Source: Pseudomonas oleovorans subsp. oleovorans (GTDB lineage: Bacteria; Pseudomonadota; Gammaproteobacteria; Pseudomonadales; Pseudomonadaceae). Taken from it: a stretch of DNA of 64,000 nt. The position numbers and the translations under genes were made by a program. Positions within the stretch are counted from its first letter, which is position 1, and each line of letters starts with the position of its first letter. Where the stretch lies: contig NZ_NIUB01000007.1 of NCBI RefSeq assembly GCF_002197815.1, positions 102,755 to 166,754 on the forward strand, given 5' to 3'. Below the pieces are notes generated by a model. That model was not told the origin of the DNA and searched no databases. It saw nothing but the letters and a program-made list of their open reading frames with translations. Below are positions 51,565 through 60,786 of the stretch, one piece after another.

Positions 51565-52881
51565 TTACGCAGTGGTAGCGCTCTGACGCAGGCCCAGAAG
51601 GCGGTCGAGCGCCACCACCAGAACCAGCGTCACCGCCACCGGCAGCAGCCAGCCCAGGCTCTGACCGGCCAGAGGCAGTTGCCCGAACCAGGCGGGGACC
51701 TTGTCGGCCCATGGGGTCGCGGCAACACCGTCGGCAACACCGAAGACCAGCGTAACGGCCATCACCGGCACGAAAACCAGCGCCTGGGAAACCCACAGGC
51801 GATCGGCCAGGCTCAATGCAACCAGCACGATTGCCAGCGGATACAGCCCCACCAGAACCGGAATCGAGAAACTGATCAGTTGGGTCAGGCCCTGATTGGC
51901 CACCACCAGGCTGAACAGGCCGAAAACGATTACTACCGTACGATAGGAAACCGGCAGCAGCTTGCTGAAGAACTCGCCACAGGCAGTCAACAGGCCAACA
52001 GCGGTGGTCAGACAGGCCAGGGTGATGACCACCGCCAGCAGCAGGCTACCAGGGGTGCCGAAGGTATGTTGCACGTAGGCGGTCAACACCTGCACGCCAT
52101 TTTGAGCATCACCGGCGATGCCCTGGCTGGTAGCACCGAGATAGAACAGCGCCAGATACACCAGCGACAGACCGATGGCCGCGATAACGCCGGCAATTAT
52201 CGAATAACGGGTCACCAGGCCTGCATCACTGACACCACGGTCGCGAATGGCGCTGGCGATCACGATGCCAAACACCAGCGCGCCCAGTGTATCCATGGTC
52301 AGGTAGCCCTGCAGGAAGCCCTGCACCAGCGGCGCTTCGCGGTAGCTCTCGGCTACCACGCCAATCTCGCCTGCCGGCGCGAACAGCGCAGCACCGCCCA
52401 GCACCAGCAGCGCTGCCAGCAGTACCGGCGTGATGAATTTACCGATACGGTCGACCAGTTGGCCGGGATTGAGCGAGAGGAACAGCACGGCTGCGAAATA
52501 CACCAGGGTATAGATCAGCAGAGGCGCCCCTTCGTTACCGGTGAATGGCGCAATGCCCATCTCGAAGGACACCACGGCGGTACGCGGCGTGGCGAACAGC
52601 GGACCGATGGCCAGATAAACCGCTACCGCGAGGATTGCACCCGCCACCTTACCCAGGGGAGCGGTGAGTCGATCCATACCGCCGCCCACTCGGGCCAGGG
52701 CCACCACAGTCAAAAGCGGCAAGCCGACGCCGGTCAGCAGGAAACCGAGTGCTGCGGGAAACAGATTTCCCCCGGCGGCAAGACCAGCACTGGGCGGGAA
52801 GATGATATTGCCTGCGCCGAGAAACAACGCAAAGGTCATGAAACCGAGGGCCAGGAGGTCCGAGCCTTTCAAACGAGTCAT
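51565..52881 (-). CDS. brnQ: branched-chain amino acid:sodium symporter
   Basis: The 438-aa LIVCS-family carrier has 12 predicted helices, with the N-terminal ALFLGAGNIIFPPSAG signature and AGVIAAIGLSLVYLALFYLG. It imports leucine, isoleucine and valine with Na+; the P. aeruginosa equivalent is BraB or BraZ. The frame stays open to 53103, but similarity begins at MTRLKGSDLLALGFM (52881). Confidence 0.93.
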   Translation of the reverse strand: MTRLKGSDLLALGFMTFALFLGAGNIIFPPSAGLAAGGNLFPAALGFLLTGVGLPLLTVVALARVGGGMDRLTAPLGKVAGAILAVAVYLAIGPLFATPRTAVVSFEMGIAPFTGNEGAPLLIYTLVYFAAVLFLSLNPGQLVDRIGKFITPVLLAALLVLGGAALFAPAGEIGVVAESYREAPLVQGFLQGYLTMDTLGALVFGIVIASAIRDRGVSDAGLVTRYSIIAGVIAAIGLSLVYLALFYLGATSQGIAGDAQNGVQVLTAYVQHTFGTPGSLLLAVVITLACLTTAVGLLTACGEFFSKLLPVSYRTVVIVFGLFSLVVANQGLTQLISFSIPVLVGLYPLAIVLVALSLADRLWVSQALVFVPVMAVTLVFGVADGVAATPWADKVPAWFGQLPLAGQSLGWLLPVAVTLVLVVALDRLLGLRQSATTA

Positions 52882-53197
52882 AAAGGGAAATACCACAAGC
52901 AGGATATCGAAGAGTTGCGGGGGTTTCCTTGAGGGATCGGGGGAAACGTCGCCCGAGCGTTTGGCTCGAACCACTGCAGGCATCGCCAGGCACTTGTGGC
53001 GCCACGGACACGACAAGGCGCACATACTAACGAAAAGTGTCCGCCAGCAGCACAGTTGGCGGACGAGCTGTCGAACTGGCGTAACTGACTGTCGCATCGG
53101 CAAAAGTTATGGGAAATCTGACCACCACACTTTCGCCCCTTACCTGGATCGCTCCTTATGGGACTCGGCAACTCGCTCACAGCGCAAGAGACCGAAA
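52882..53197. other. brnQ leader / intergenic stretch without a gene
   Basis: About 316 bp between brnQ and the cysS terminator. It contains no convincing coding region and no obvious riboswitch; a long leader or promoter region for brnQ is the simplest reading. Confidence 0.5.
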
Positions 53198-53231
53198 AAC
53201 GACAAAGGCCGCGAAAGCGGCCTTTGTCGTT
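53198..53231 (-). terminator. terminator of cysS
   Basis: A perfect 15-bp stem (AACGACAAAGGCCGC with its complement) around a 4-base loop; on the minus strand it is followed by TTTCGG. Twelve bases after the cysS stop. Confidence 0.9.
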
Positions 53232-53242
53232 GAGCGCGGGGC

Positions 53243-54628
53243 TTACTCGGCCAGGCGCCAGGTGGTACCGCCCTTGCCGTCTTCCAGCACCACGCCCATG
53301 GCGGTGAGCTGATCGCGGATGCGGTCGCTTTCCGCCCAGTTCTTCTCCGCACGCGCTTGCAGGCGTGCAGCGATCAGTGCGTCGACCTCTGCTGCATCGA
53401 CCTTGCCGGCAGCGCCGGCCTGGAGGAAGGCCTCTGGCTCCAGTTGCAGCACGCCAAGCACGCTGGCCAGTTGCTTGAGCTGGGCAGCCAAGCCGGCAGC
53501 AGCCTGCACGTCGGACTCACGCAGGCGGTTGACCTCACGGATCATCTCGAACAACACGGCGCAGGCTTCCGGCGAGTTGAAATCGTCGTCCATCGCCGCG
53601 CCGAAGCGCTCGACGAACGCCTCTCCACCGGCAGGCGCGGCTTCCGGCAAGCCTTTGAGGCCGTTGTAGAAACGCTCCAGGGCGCCCTTGGCTTCCTTGA
53701 GGCTCTCTTCCGAGTAGTTGATCGGGCTACGGTAGTGACTGGACACCAGCAGGTAGCGCACCACCTCCGGGTGGTACTTCTCCAGCACCTCGCGAATGGT
53801 GAAGAAGTTGCCCAGGCTCTTGGACATCTTCTCGCCATCCACGCGCACGGCGCCGGCGTGCATCCAGGCATTGGCGTACTGCTTGCCGGTGGCCGCCTCG
53901 CTCTGCGCGATCTCGTTCTCGTGGTGGGGGAACACCAGATCCGGGCCGCCGCCGTGAATGTCGAAGGTCTCGCCCAGGCAGCAGGTGGACATCACCGAGC
54001 ACTCGATATGCCAGCCCGGGCGCCCTGCGCCCCAAGGCGACTGCCAGCTCGGTTCGCCCGGTTTGACGCCCTTCCACAGGACGAAGTCCAGCGGGTCTTC
54101 CTTGGCCTCGTCGACCTCGATGCGCGCACCGATCTTCAGGTCTTCGATCTTCTTGCGCGACAGCTTGCCATAGCCAACGAACTTGCCGACGCGGTAATAC
54201 ACGTCGCCATTGCCCGGCGCGTAGGCATAGCCCTTGTCGATCAGGGTCTGGATCATCTGGTGCATGCCGGCGATATGGCCGGTGGCACGCGGCTCGATGT
54301 CAGGGCGCAGCACGGAAAGGCGCGCCTCGTCCTCGTGCATCGCCGCGATCATGCGCTCGACCAACGCCTCGAACGGCTCGCCGTTCTCGTTGGCCCGGCG
54401 GATGATCTTGTCGTCGATGTCGGTGATGTTACGCACATAGGTCACGTCATAGCCGCGCTGGCGCAGCCAGCGGGTGACGACGTCGAAGGCAACCATCACC
54501 CGGGCGTGACCGATATGGCAGAAGTCATAGACGGTCATGCCGCACACGTACATGCGCACGCTATTACCTTCCAGCGGCTTGAACGGTTCCTTGGCCTTGC
54601 TCAGCGTGTTGTAGATCGACAGTGCCAT
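53243..54628 (-). CDS. cysS: cysteinyl-tRNA synthetase
   Basis: The 461-aa class I synthetase has HIGH in [12 protein letters not shown], the Zn-binding cysteine in [22 protein letters not shown] and [12 protein letters not shown]. Length equals E. coli CysS. Its ATG overlaps the glnS stop (TAATG at 54626-54630), so the two synthetases are translationally coupled. Confidence 0.97.
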   Translation of the reverse strand: MALSIYNTLSKAKEPFKPLEGNSVRMYVCGMTVYDFCHIGHARVMVAFDVVTRWLRQRGYDVTYVRNITDIDDKIIRRANENGEPFEALVERMIAAMHEDEARLSVLRPDIEPRATGHIAGMHQMIQTLIDKGYAYAPGNGDVYYRVGKFVGYGKLSRKKIEDLKIGARIEVDEAKEDPLDFVLWKGVKPGEPSWQSPWGAGRPGWHIECSVMSTCCLGETFDIHGGGPDLVFPHHENEIAQSEAATGKQYANAWMHAGAVRVDGEKMSKSLGNFFTIREVLEKYHPEVVRYLLVSSHYRSPINYSEESLKEAKGALERFYNGLKGLPEAAPAGGEAFVERFGAAMDDDFNSPEACAVLFEMIREVNRLRESDVQAAAGLAAQLKQLASVLGVLQLEPEAFLQAGAAGKVDAAEVDALIAARLQARAEKNWAESDRIRDQLTAMGVVLEDGKGGTTWRLAE

Positions 54629-56292
54629 TACTGACCCCACGAATCGCGCAGCGTGACGGTACGGTTGAACACCAGCGCGTCAGCGGTCGAATCCTTGTCC
54701 AGGCAGAAGTAGCCTTCACGCTCGAACTGGAAGCGGTCGTCAGCGCTGGCCTGGGCCAGGGACGGCTCTGCACGGCAGCCGGTGAGCACCACCAGCGACT
54801 CGGGATTGATGTTGTCGAGGAAGCTGCCGCCCTCTTCGCTCTTCTCCGGATTGGCCGAGCGGAACAGGCGGTCGTACAGACGTACTTCGCATTCGACGCT
54901 CTCGGCCGCTGGCACCCAGTGGATCACGCCCTTGACCTTGCGACCTTCCGGGTTCTTGCCCAGGGTGTTCTCGTCATAGCTGCAACGCAGTTCGACGATA
55001 TTGCCGGCGGCGTCCTTGATGGCTTCGTCGGCGCGGATCACGTAGCTGCCACGCAGGCGCACTTCGCCGCCAGGGATCAGGCGCTTGAAGCCGTCCGGCG
55101 GAGTTTCCTCGAAGTCGCTGGCGTCGATGTAAATCTCGCGGGAGAACGGCAGCACGCGTACACCCATGTCCTGCTTGGGATGACGCGGCAGTTCGAGGTT
55201 CTCGACCTTCCCTTCCGGGTAGTTGGTGATCACCACTTTCAACGGCTTGAGCACGCACATGGCGCGCGCGGCGTTGGCATCCAGGTCGTCACGGATGGCG
55301 AACTCGAGCATGCCGATATCCACCAGACCACCAGCGCGGTTGACGCCGATCATGTCGCAGAAGGCGCGGATTGAGGCTGGCGTGTAGCCACGACGACGGT
55401 AGCCGGACAGGGTCGACATGCGCGGGTCATCCCAACCCTTGACGTGGCCTTCATCGACCAACTGCTTGAGCTTGCGCTTGCTGGTAATGGTGTAGTTCAG
55501 GTTCAGGCGGGCGAATTCGTACTGACGCGGATGCGCCGGCACCGGCAGGTTGGCCAGGAACCATTCGTACAGCGGGCGGTGATCTTCGAACTCCAGGGTG
55601 CAGATGGAGTGGGTGATGCCCTCGATGGCGTCCGACTGACCGTGGGTAAAGTCGTAGCTCGGGTAAATGCACCACTTGTCACCGGTCTGATGGTGATGGG
55701 CATGGCGAATGCGATAGAGGATCGGGTCGCGCAGGTTGATGTTCGGCGAGGCCATATCAATCTTGGCGCGCAGCGAACGGGCACCATCGGGGAACTCACC
55801 GGCCTTCATGCGGGCGAACAGGTCGAGGTTTACCTCGACAGAGCGCTCGCGGAACGGGCTGTTCTTGCCCGGCTCGTTCAGACTGCCGCGGTATTCACGC
55901 ATCTCTTCGGCATTGAGGTCGCAGACGAAGGCCTTGCCGGCCTTGATCAGCTCGATGGCCCAGGCGTGCAACTGGTCGAAATAGTTGGAGGCGTAGCGCT
56001 CCTCACCGGCCCACTTGAAGCCCAGCCACTCGACGTCGGCCTTGATCGCGTCGATGTATTCCTGGTCTTCCTTGGCCGGGTTGGTGTCGTCGAAACGCAG
56101 GTTGCACTGGCCACCGAACTCTTCGGCCAAGCCGAAGTTCAGGCAGATGCTCTTGGCGTGGCCAATGTGCAGGTAGCCGTTGGGCTCCGGCGGAAAGCGG
56201 GTCACAATCTTGGCGTATTTGCCGCTGTCCAGATCGGCCTGGACGATGGGGCGCAGGAAGTTGGCAGCTTTTTCGACGGTAGGCTTGCTCAT
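54628..56292 (-). CDS. glnS: glutaminyl-tRNA synthetase
   Basis: The 554-aa class I synthetase has HIGH in [15 protein letters not shown] (residues 42-45), the KMSKS-like [10 protein letters not shown] loop, and the anticodon-binding beta-barrel C-terminus. It charges tRNA-Gln directly, so the organism uses the GlnRS route. First gene of the glnS-cysS operon, divergent from ppiB. Confidence 0.97.
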   Translation of the reverse strand: MSKPTVEKAANFLRPIVQADLDSGKYAKIVTRFPPEPNGYLHIGHAKSICLNFGLAEEFGGQCNLRFDDTNPAKEDQEYIDAIKADVEWLGFKWAGEERYASNYFDQLHAWAIELIKAGKAFVCDLNAEEMREYRGSLNEPGKNSPFRERSVEVNLDLFARMKAGEFPDGARSLRAKIDMASPNINLRDPILYRIRHAHHHQTGDKWCIYPSYDFTHGQSDAIEGITHSICTLEFEDHRPLYEWFLANLPVPAHPRQYEFARLNLNYTITSKRKLKQLVDEGHVKGWDDPRMSTLSGYRRRGYTPASIRAFCDMIGVNRAGGLVDIGMLEFAIRDDLDANAARAMCVLKPLKVVITNYPEGKVENLELPRHPKQDMGVRVLPFSREIYIDASDFEETPPDGFKRLIPGGEVRLRGSYVIRADEAIKDAAGNIVELRCSYDENTLGKNPEGRKVKGVIHWVPAAESVECEVRLYDRLFRSANPEKSEEGGSFLDNINPESLVVLTGCRAEPSLAQASADDRFQFEREGYFCLDKDSTADALVFNRTVTLRDSWGQ

Positions 56293-56452
56293 GGTGTCCT
56301 TAACAATACTGGCGCGGCACAGGGTAGGCCGCTTCGGGCAAAGTCCGTATCATAACCAACCTGTCAAGCCCCTGACAGGGTGCACACCACCCTGACAACC
56401 GCTGTTTACCTCAGGGCCACAGACTCGAACCTGCCTCATCACGGATACGACC

Positions 56453-56950
56453 ATGATCAAACTGCACACCAACTTCGGCGTCATCACCCTGAAGCTGTTC
56501 GCCGACAAGGCCCCGGAAACCGTGGCCAACTTCGAGCAATACGTGAAGGAAGGCCATTACGACGGCACCATTTTCCACCGCGTGATCGGCAATTTCATGA
56601 TCCAGGGCGGCGGTTTCGAGCCGGGCATGAAGCAGAAGCCGACCCGCGCACCGATCAAGAACGAAGCCAACAACGGCGTCGCCAACAAGGTCGGCACCAT
56701 CGCCATGGCCCGCACCATGGAGCCGCATTCGGCCAGCGCGCAGTTCTTCATCAACGTCGCCGACAACGCCTTCCTCAACCACAGCGCGCCGACCGTTCAG
56801 GGCTGGGGCTACGCCGTATTCGGTGAAGTGGTCGAAGGCATGGACGTGGTCGAGAAGATCAAGGGCGTCGCCACCACCATGAAATCCGGCCACCAGGACG
56901 TACCGGTGGACGACGTGATCATCGAGAAGGCTGAAGTCGTAGCCGAGTAA
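56453..56950 (+). CDS. ppiB: peptidyl-prolyl cis-trans isomerase B (cyclophilin)
   Basis: The 165-aa cytosolic cyclophilin has [13 protein letters not shown] (catalytic Arg), [21 protein letters not shown] and [11 protein letters not shown], and lacks a signal peptide, so it is PpiB rather than PpiA. It precedes lpxH by 4 bp and is likely co-transcribed. Confidence 0.95.
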   Translation: MIKLHTNFGVITLKLFADKAPETVANFEQYVKEGHYDGTIFHRVIGNFMIQGGGFEPGMKQKPTRAPIKNEANNGVANKVGTIAMARTMEPHSASAQFFINVADNAFLNHSAPTVQGWGYAVFGEVVEGMDVVEKIKGVATTMKSGHQDVPVDDVIIEKAEVVAE

Positions 56951-56954
56951 GTCG

Positions 56955-57683
56955 ATGATCCTGCTGATCTCCGATCTGCACCTCGAAGAGAAACGCCCGG
57001 ATATCACCCGGGCGTTTCTGCTTTTTCTCGCCACGCGCGCGCGCCAAGCCGAGGCGCTGTACATCCTCGGTGACTTCTTCGAAGTCTGGATCGGCGACGA
57101 CGGCATGACGCCCTTCCAGCACGAGATCGCTGGCGCCCTGCGCGAACTGAGCGAAGCCGGCACGCGCATCTACCTGATGCACGGCAATCGCGACTTTCTC
57201 ATCGGCAAGCGTTTCTGCCGCGAGGCGGGCTGCATTTTGCTGAGCGATCCGCACAAGGTACAGATGAATGGCGAACCCGTGCTGCTGATGCACGGCGACA
57301 GCCTGTGCACCCTTGATGTCGGCTACATGAAGCTGCGCCGCTGGCTGCGCAACCCGCTGTCGCTGCTGATCCTGCGCAACCTGCCACTGAGCACGCGACA
57401 GAAGCTGGCGCGCAAGCTACGCAACGAAAGCCGCGCACAGACGCGGATGAAAGCCAGCGAGATTGTCGACGTCACCCCGCAAGAAGTGGCCAAGGTGATG
57501 GCCGCACATGGCGTACGCACGCTGATCCATGGCCACACCCACAGGCCGGCGGTGCATAATCTGGAAGTCAACGGCCAACCGGCACGGCGCATCGTGCTGG
57601 GGGACTGGGATCACCAGGGCTGGGCATTGCAGGTCGACGAAACGGGCTTCAACCAGGCGCCGTTCGAACTGACGCCAGCCTGA
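56955..57683 (+). CDS. lpxH: UDP-2,3-diacylglucosamine diphosphatase
   Basis: The 242-aa calcineurin-like enzyme makes lipid X in lipid A synthesis. The metal motifs are ISDLHLEEK (DxH), [11 protein letters not shown] (GD), [10 protein letters not shown] (GNHD) and HGHTHRPAV (GHTH). Length is typical for gamma-proteobacterial LpxH. Downstream lies a repeat-rich gap. Confidence 0.95.
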   Translation: MILLISDLHLEEKRPDITRAFLLFLATRARQAEALYILGDFFEVWIGDDGMTPFQHEIAGALRELSEAGTRIYLMHGNRDFLIGKRFCREAGCILLSDPHKVQMNGEPVLLMHGDSLCTLDVGYMKLRRWLRNPLSLLILRNLPLSTRQKLARKLRNESRAQTRMKASEIVDVTPQEVAKVMAAHGVRTLIHGHTHRPAVHNLEVNGQPARRIVLGDWDHQGWALQVDETGFNQAPFELTPA

Positions 57684-57978
57684 GCGCAGCCCCATATACG
57701 GATGAAATCCGGGGCGATCTTTCGATAAATCCCCGGATTTATCCGAGCTACGACACTGTAGGGCTTTGCTCCCCTCTCCCGCTTGCGGGAGAGGGGCTGG
57801 GGGAGAGGGCGGCGGCGTAGGCTGAAGCACCCTCTCCCGCCCTTCGGGCACCCTCGGCTTTGGCGTCCTGCGTCGCCCTACCTCCGGCATCCCTGCAGTC
57901 GTCTCCCCGCAAACGGCATTGGCTGAAACACCCTCTCCCGCCCTTCGGGCACCCTCTCCCATAAATGGGAGAGGGTCA
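57684..57978. repeat. intergenic repeat cluster
   Basis: No gene is supportable here. CCCTCTCCCG/CGGGAGAGGG palindromes occur several times. A 36-base unit is present twice in direct orientation at 57820-57855 and 57921-57956, differing at one base. The block ends with a CTCTCCCAT/ATGGGAGAG hairpin near 57954-57975. Open frames across it have repeat-driven composition. Confidence 0.75.
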
Positions 57979-58656
57979 TCAGATGGCCGCTTCGCGGCTG
58001 CTTTCTAAGGGCACGCCACTATGGAAACGGAATTGCTCATCCGGCGTGGTGATCAGCTCCTGCTCCACCGCGCGCACCACCTCGATACGCGCATCGACAT
58101 CGGCCGCGTCGCCATACAGGTAAGCGAGCTTGAGATAGCCCCGATAGTGGCGCCCTTCGCTCTCCAGCAACCCGGCGTAGAACTTTGCCAGTTCGGCATC
58201 CAGACGCGGTACCAGGGCAGCAAAGCGTTCGCAGGAGCGCGCCTCGATGAAGGCACCCACCACCAGCACATCGACCAGCCGCTCCACTTCGCCACCGCGC
58301 AGCAACGCGCGCAGGCCAGCCGCGTAACGCGAGGCGGAAACATGACGAACCTCGATGCCACGCCCGCGGATGATCTTGCTCACCTGCTCGAAGTGCACCA
58401 GCTCCTCACGAGCCAAACGCGACATTCTCGCGGTCAATTCGGTCTTGGTCAGATAGCGCCCCATCAGGCTCAGGGCCGTCTGTGCCGCCTTGTATTCCAG
58501 ATTGCGGTGGTCAAGCAGGAGGATTTCCTGCTGGCGCAAGGCCTCGTCCAGCCAGGCATCAGGCGTGGCGACGCCACCAAGAAACCCGAGAATTTCCTGC
58601 AGAATCGACACAGGTTCTTCACCGCTACTCGGAATTTGCCCGGCATTTAACATCAT
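57979..58656 (-). CDS. miaE: tRNA 2-methylthio-N6-isopentenyladenosine-37 hydroxylase
   Basis: The product is 225 aa from the first ATG. It is a diiron, ferritin-like monooxygenase: the ligands are in LLLDHRNLEYKAA, SRLAREELVHFEQV (ExxH) and GAFIEARSCERF with LLESEGRHYRGYL (ExxH). It hydroxylates ms2i6A to ms2io6A at tRNA position 37. A GTG at 58611 (VSILQEIL) would give a more typical 210-aa length, so the start is uncertain. Confidence 0.9.
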   Translation of the reverse strand: MMLNAGQIPSSGEEPVSILQEILGFLGGVATPDAWLDEALRQQEILLLDHRNLEYKAAQTALSLMGRYLTKTELTARMSRLAREELVHFEQVSKIIRGRGIEVRHVSASRYAAGLRALLRGGEVERLVDVLVVGAFIEARSCERFAALVPRLDAELAKFYAGLLESEGRHYRGYLKLAYLYGDAADVDARIEVVRAVEQELITTPDEQFRFHSGVPLESSREAAI

Positions 58657-58736
58657 ATTTGAAGCGCTCTAGGTGCTGGCGAGGTTGAAAATGGCGGGCC
58701 ATTATACGAGTGGCAGGCCGGACGACCAGCACGCCG

Positions 58737-58750
58737 TTGATGCAGGTCAA
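58737..58750 (+). promoter_or_regulatory. Anr/FNR box of the universal stress protein gene
   Basis: TTGATGCAGGTCAA matches TTGAT-N4-ATCAA at 9 of 10 positions. TATAGT at 58774-58779 is a good -10, which places the box centre near -42 from the expected start, the class II activator position of Anr/FNR. The gene's ATG follows about 28 bases after the predicted start. Confidence 0.65.
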
Positions 58751-58813
58751 CAAGCCGCTGGCAACAACGCACCTATAGTTGAACAAGCACTATTCATTCT
58801 CAGGGAGACGACC

Positions 58814-59677
58814 ATGCAAGCGATCCGTAGCATTCTGGTGGTGATGGATCCCCAACACCCAGAAGCCCTCGCACTGAAACGGGCCAAACTGATAGCCGGG
58901 GTAACCCAATCACACCTGCACCTGCTAGTCTGCGACAAGAAAGGCGACCACAGCGCCTGGCTCAATGACCTCAGCAGCGAACTGGGCAAGGAAGGCTTCA
59001 GCGTTTCGTCGCAGCAGTCCTGGCATGACAACCCGCATCAGACCGTAATCGCTGCACAGCAAGCCGAGGGCTGTGGCCTGGTCATCAAGCAGCATGTCCC
59101 CGACAACCCGCTGAAAAAAGCCATTCTCACCCCGGAAGACTGGAAGTTGCTGCGCTACTGCCCGGCGCCGGTGCTGATGGTCAAGACCGAACGCCCCTGG
59201 ACCGGCGGCAACATCCTCGCCGCAGTGGACGTCGGCAACGCCGATGGCGAGCACCGCACCCTGCATGCCGGCATCGTCAGCCACGGCTACGATATCGCCG
59301 GCCTGGCCAAAGGTACGTTGCACGTGGTCACTGCGCATCCGACGCCAATGCTGTCGGCCGCCGACCCGACCTTTCAGCTCAAGGAAACCATCGAAGCGCG
59401 CTACCGCGAGCAATGCCGCAGCTTCCAGAGCGAATACGACATCAGTGACGAGCGCCTGCATGTGCTCGAAGGCCCTGCCGACGTAGTGATTCCGCAGGTC
59501 GCCAGCCAGCTCAACGCCGCTGTCACGGTGATTGGCACCGTGGCCCGCACCGGACTCTCCGGTGCGCTGATCGGCAATACAGCCGAAATCATACTCGACG
59601 CCCTGGAATGTGACGTACTGGTGCTCAAGCCGGACGAAATCATCGCCCACCTCGAAGAGCTCGTTGCCCAACGCTGA
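58814..59677 (+). CDS. tandem-domain universal stress protein (UspE-like)
   Basis: The 287-aa protein has two Usp domains in tandem, as in UspE. The second carries a nucleotide-type loop GTVARTGLSGALIGNTAEIIL (G-2x-G-9x-G pattern); the first starts MQAIRSILVVMD. AGGGAG lies nine bases before the ATG. The Anr-type box upstream suggests induction under low oxygen, as shown for some P. aeruginosa Usp genes. Confidence 0.88.
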   Translation: MQAIRSILVVMDPQHPEALALKRAKLIAGVTQSHLHLLVCDKKGDHSAWLNDLSSELGKEGFSVSSQQSWHDNPHQTVIAAQQAEGCGLVIKQHVPDNPLKKAILTPEDWKLLRYCPAPVLMVKTERPWTGGNILAAVDVGNADGEHRTLHAGIVSHGYDIAGLAKGTLHVVTAHPTPMLSAADPTFQLKETIEARYREQCRSFQSEYDISDERLHVLEGPADVVIPQVASQLNAAVTVIGTVARTGLSGALIGNTAEIILDALECDVLVLKPDEIIAHLEELVAQR

Positions 59678-59698
59678 CGACAAGGACGCATGTTCATC

Positions 59699-59760
59699 TG
59701 TAGGAGCCAGCTTGCTGGCGATCTGTGGTGCTAAAGATCGCCAGCAAGCTGGCTCCTACA
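59699..59760. repeat. REP element with 26-bp perfect arms
   Basis: Arms at 59699-59724 and 59735-59760 (starting TGTAGGAGCCAGCTTGCTGG) are exact reverse complements with a 10-base loop. It lies between two convergent genes and could end both transcripts. It is the typical Pseudomonas REP. Confidence 0.9.
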
Positions 59761-59764
59761 AACG

Positions 59765-60241
59765 CTAAACCCGCAGTTCCAGCCCTTCGCGCAAAAACTT
59801 CGGCGCAATATAGCGCTCGTAATGCGCCTCCGAGAGCAGGAAGAATTCGCGGTCAATGGCGTCACGCAATTCCGGCAAGGCCCAATTGCGGAATTCAGGC
59901 AGTACAACCATGCCGTACGCCTCCAGCTGATTGATCACCCGAGCGCCCCGCGCAATCAGCTGATAGGCCCAGCAATAAGGCGACTGCTGCGGCACGAAGC
60001 GAATCTGACGCTGTTCCAGCTGGCTACGCAGACGCAGCTCATCGAACACCTCCACCTTGGCCGTCATCACCTGCACCAGCAACAATTCCAGTCGCGTCCA
60101 CACCGCACGCTTCTCGTCATCGTTGTAGCTGTTCCAGTTGATCACCTCATGGTGGAAGCGCTTGCAACCGCGGCACACGACATCGCCGTAAACGGTCGAA
60201 CACAGCCCCACACAAGGCGTCTTGATGCGCTGATTGGACAT
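59765..60241 (-). CDS. DUF1289 family protein
   Basis: The 158-aa protein opens with TPCVGLCSTVYGDVVCRGCKRF, the four-cysteine DUF1289 motif, probably metal-binding. The rest is helical with RARVINQLEAYGM-like text. Function unknown. The start at 60241 is chosen because the motif begins there; the frame extends to 60277. Confidence 0.82.
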   Translation of the reverse strand: MSNQRIKTPCVGLCSTVYGDVVCRGCKRFHHEVINWNSYNDDEKRAVWTRLELLLVQVMTAKVEVFDELRLRSQLEQRQIRFVPQQSPYCWAYQLIARGARVINQLEAYGMVVLPEFRNWALPELRDAIDREFFLLSEAHYERYIAPKFLREGLELRV

Positions 60242-60313
60242 GGCAAAAGCAGAATAGACAGCAGAATGACCTGGCATCTTAGCCCTTTGTCTAATTCAGA
60301 TCACCCCTGCCGA

Positions 60314-60450
60314 CAGGCCACCGAAAACTACCTGCGTTGGCACTACTGCGTTAAAACGGCCTCTAAATGCTCATTTAGAACAGCTAAACTGCGCTTTTCG
60401 GCCATGTTCTGCCTTGTATTGCCTGCCTCGCCCACATTTTCAGCAGCCTG
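60314..60450. repeat. second, diverged copy of the MITE-like element
   Basis: Compared with the reverse complement of 27310-27465, it shares the order CAGGCC, CTGCGTTGGCACTACTGCGTT, AAATGCTCATTTA, CGCTTTT, TGCCTTG, TGCCTCGC and CAGCAGCCTG, with the terminal repeats decayed. It lies upstream of acnB in the opposite orientation to the first copy. Confidence 0.7.
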
Positions 60451-60469
60451 CCGATACGGGGACATCGGC

Positions 60470-60498
60470 TTAACTTTATCCGCGCTTTCCATTAGAAT
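60470..60498 (+). promoter_or_regulatory. candidate acnB promoter
   Basis: TTAACT and TAGAAT are 17 bp apart, giving a plausible sigma-70 pair just downstream of the MITE. It implies a leader of roughly 280 nt before the acnB GTG. Weak evidence. Confidence 0.35.
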
Positions 60499-60786
60499 CG
60501 GCCCGCCTTTTACGGCGCCAATGTCCGTTGGAAGCTGTTTTCAAAGCGTCACGAGCACAGTCGATCCTGCAGGTACGATGGCGACGCAGCCACTTGGAGT
60601 CCCCCCGAGCGTCTGCGTCAGCCCTCATCAGAAACCGTCCTGCCGGCGTAAAACTTTGAAAGCAGCTTCTACAAGAGACTCATGCAACCTCGGCTGATCG
60701 GCTCATAAAGTCGAAAAGCGCCTGGTCATGAGTATCTGGATCGCGTCCCGGACAACCCTTTGGGACCACTGATGAGGGTAATAACT

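Noticed and set aside
57417..57962. Minus-strand open frame spanning the lpxH-miaE gap
   Set aside because: Half is the reverse of lpxH and the rest is repeat-derived proline- and glycine-rich text.
59699..59760. Small RNA gene
   Set aside because: The sequence is a typical REP palindrome between convergent genes with no promoter in sight.
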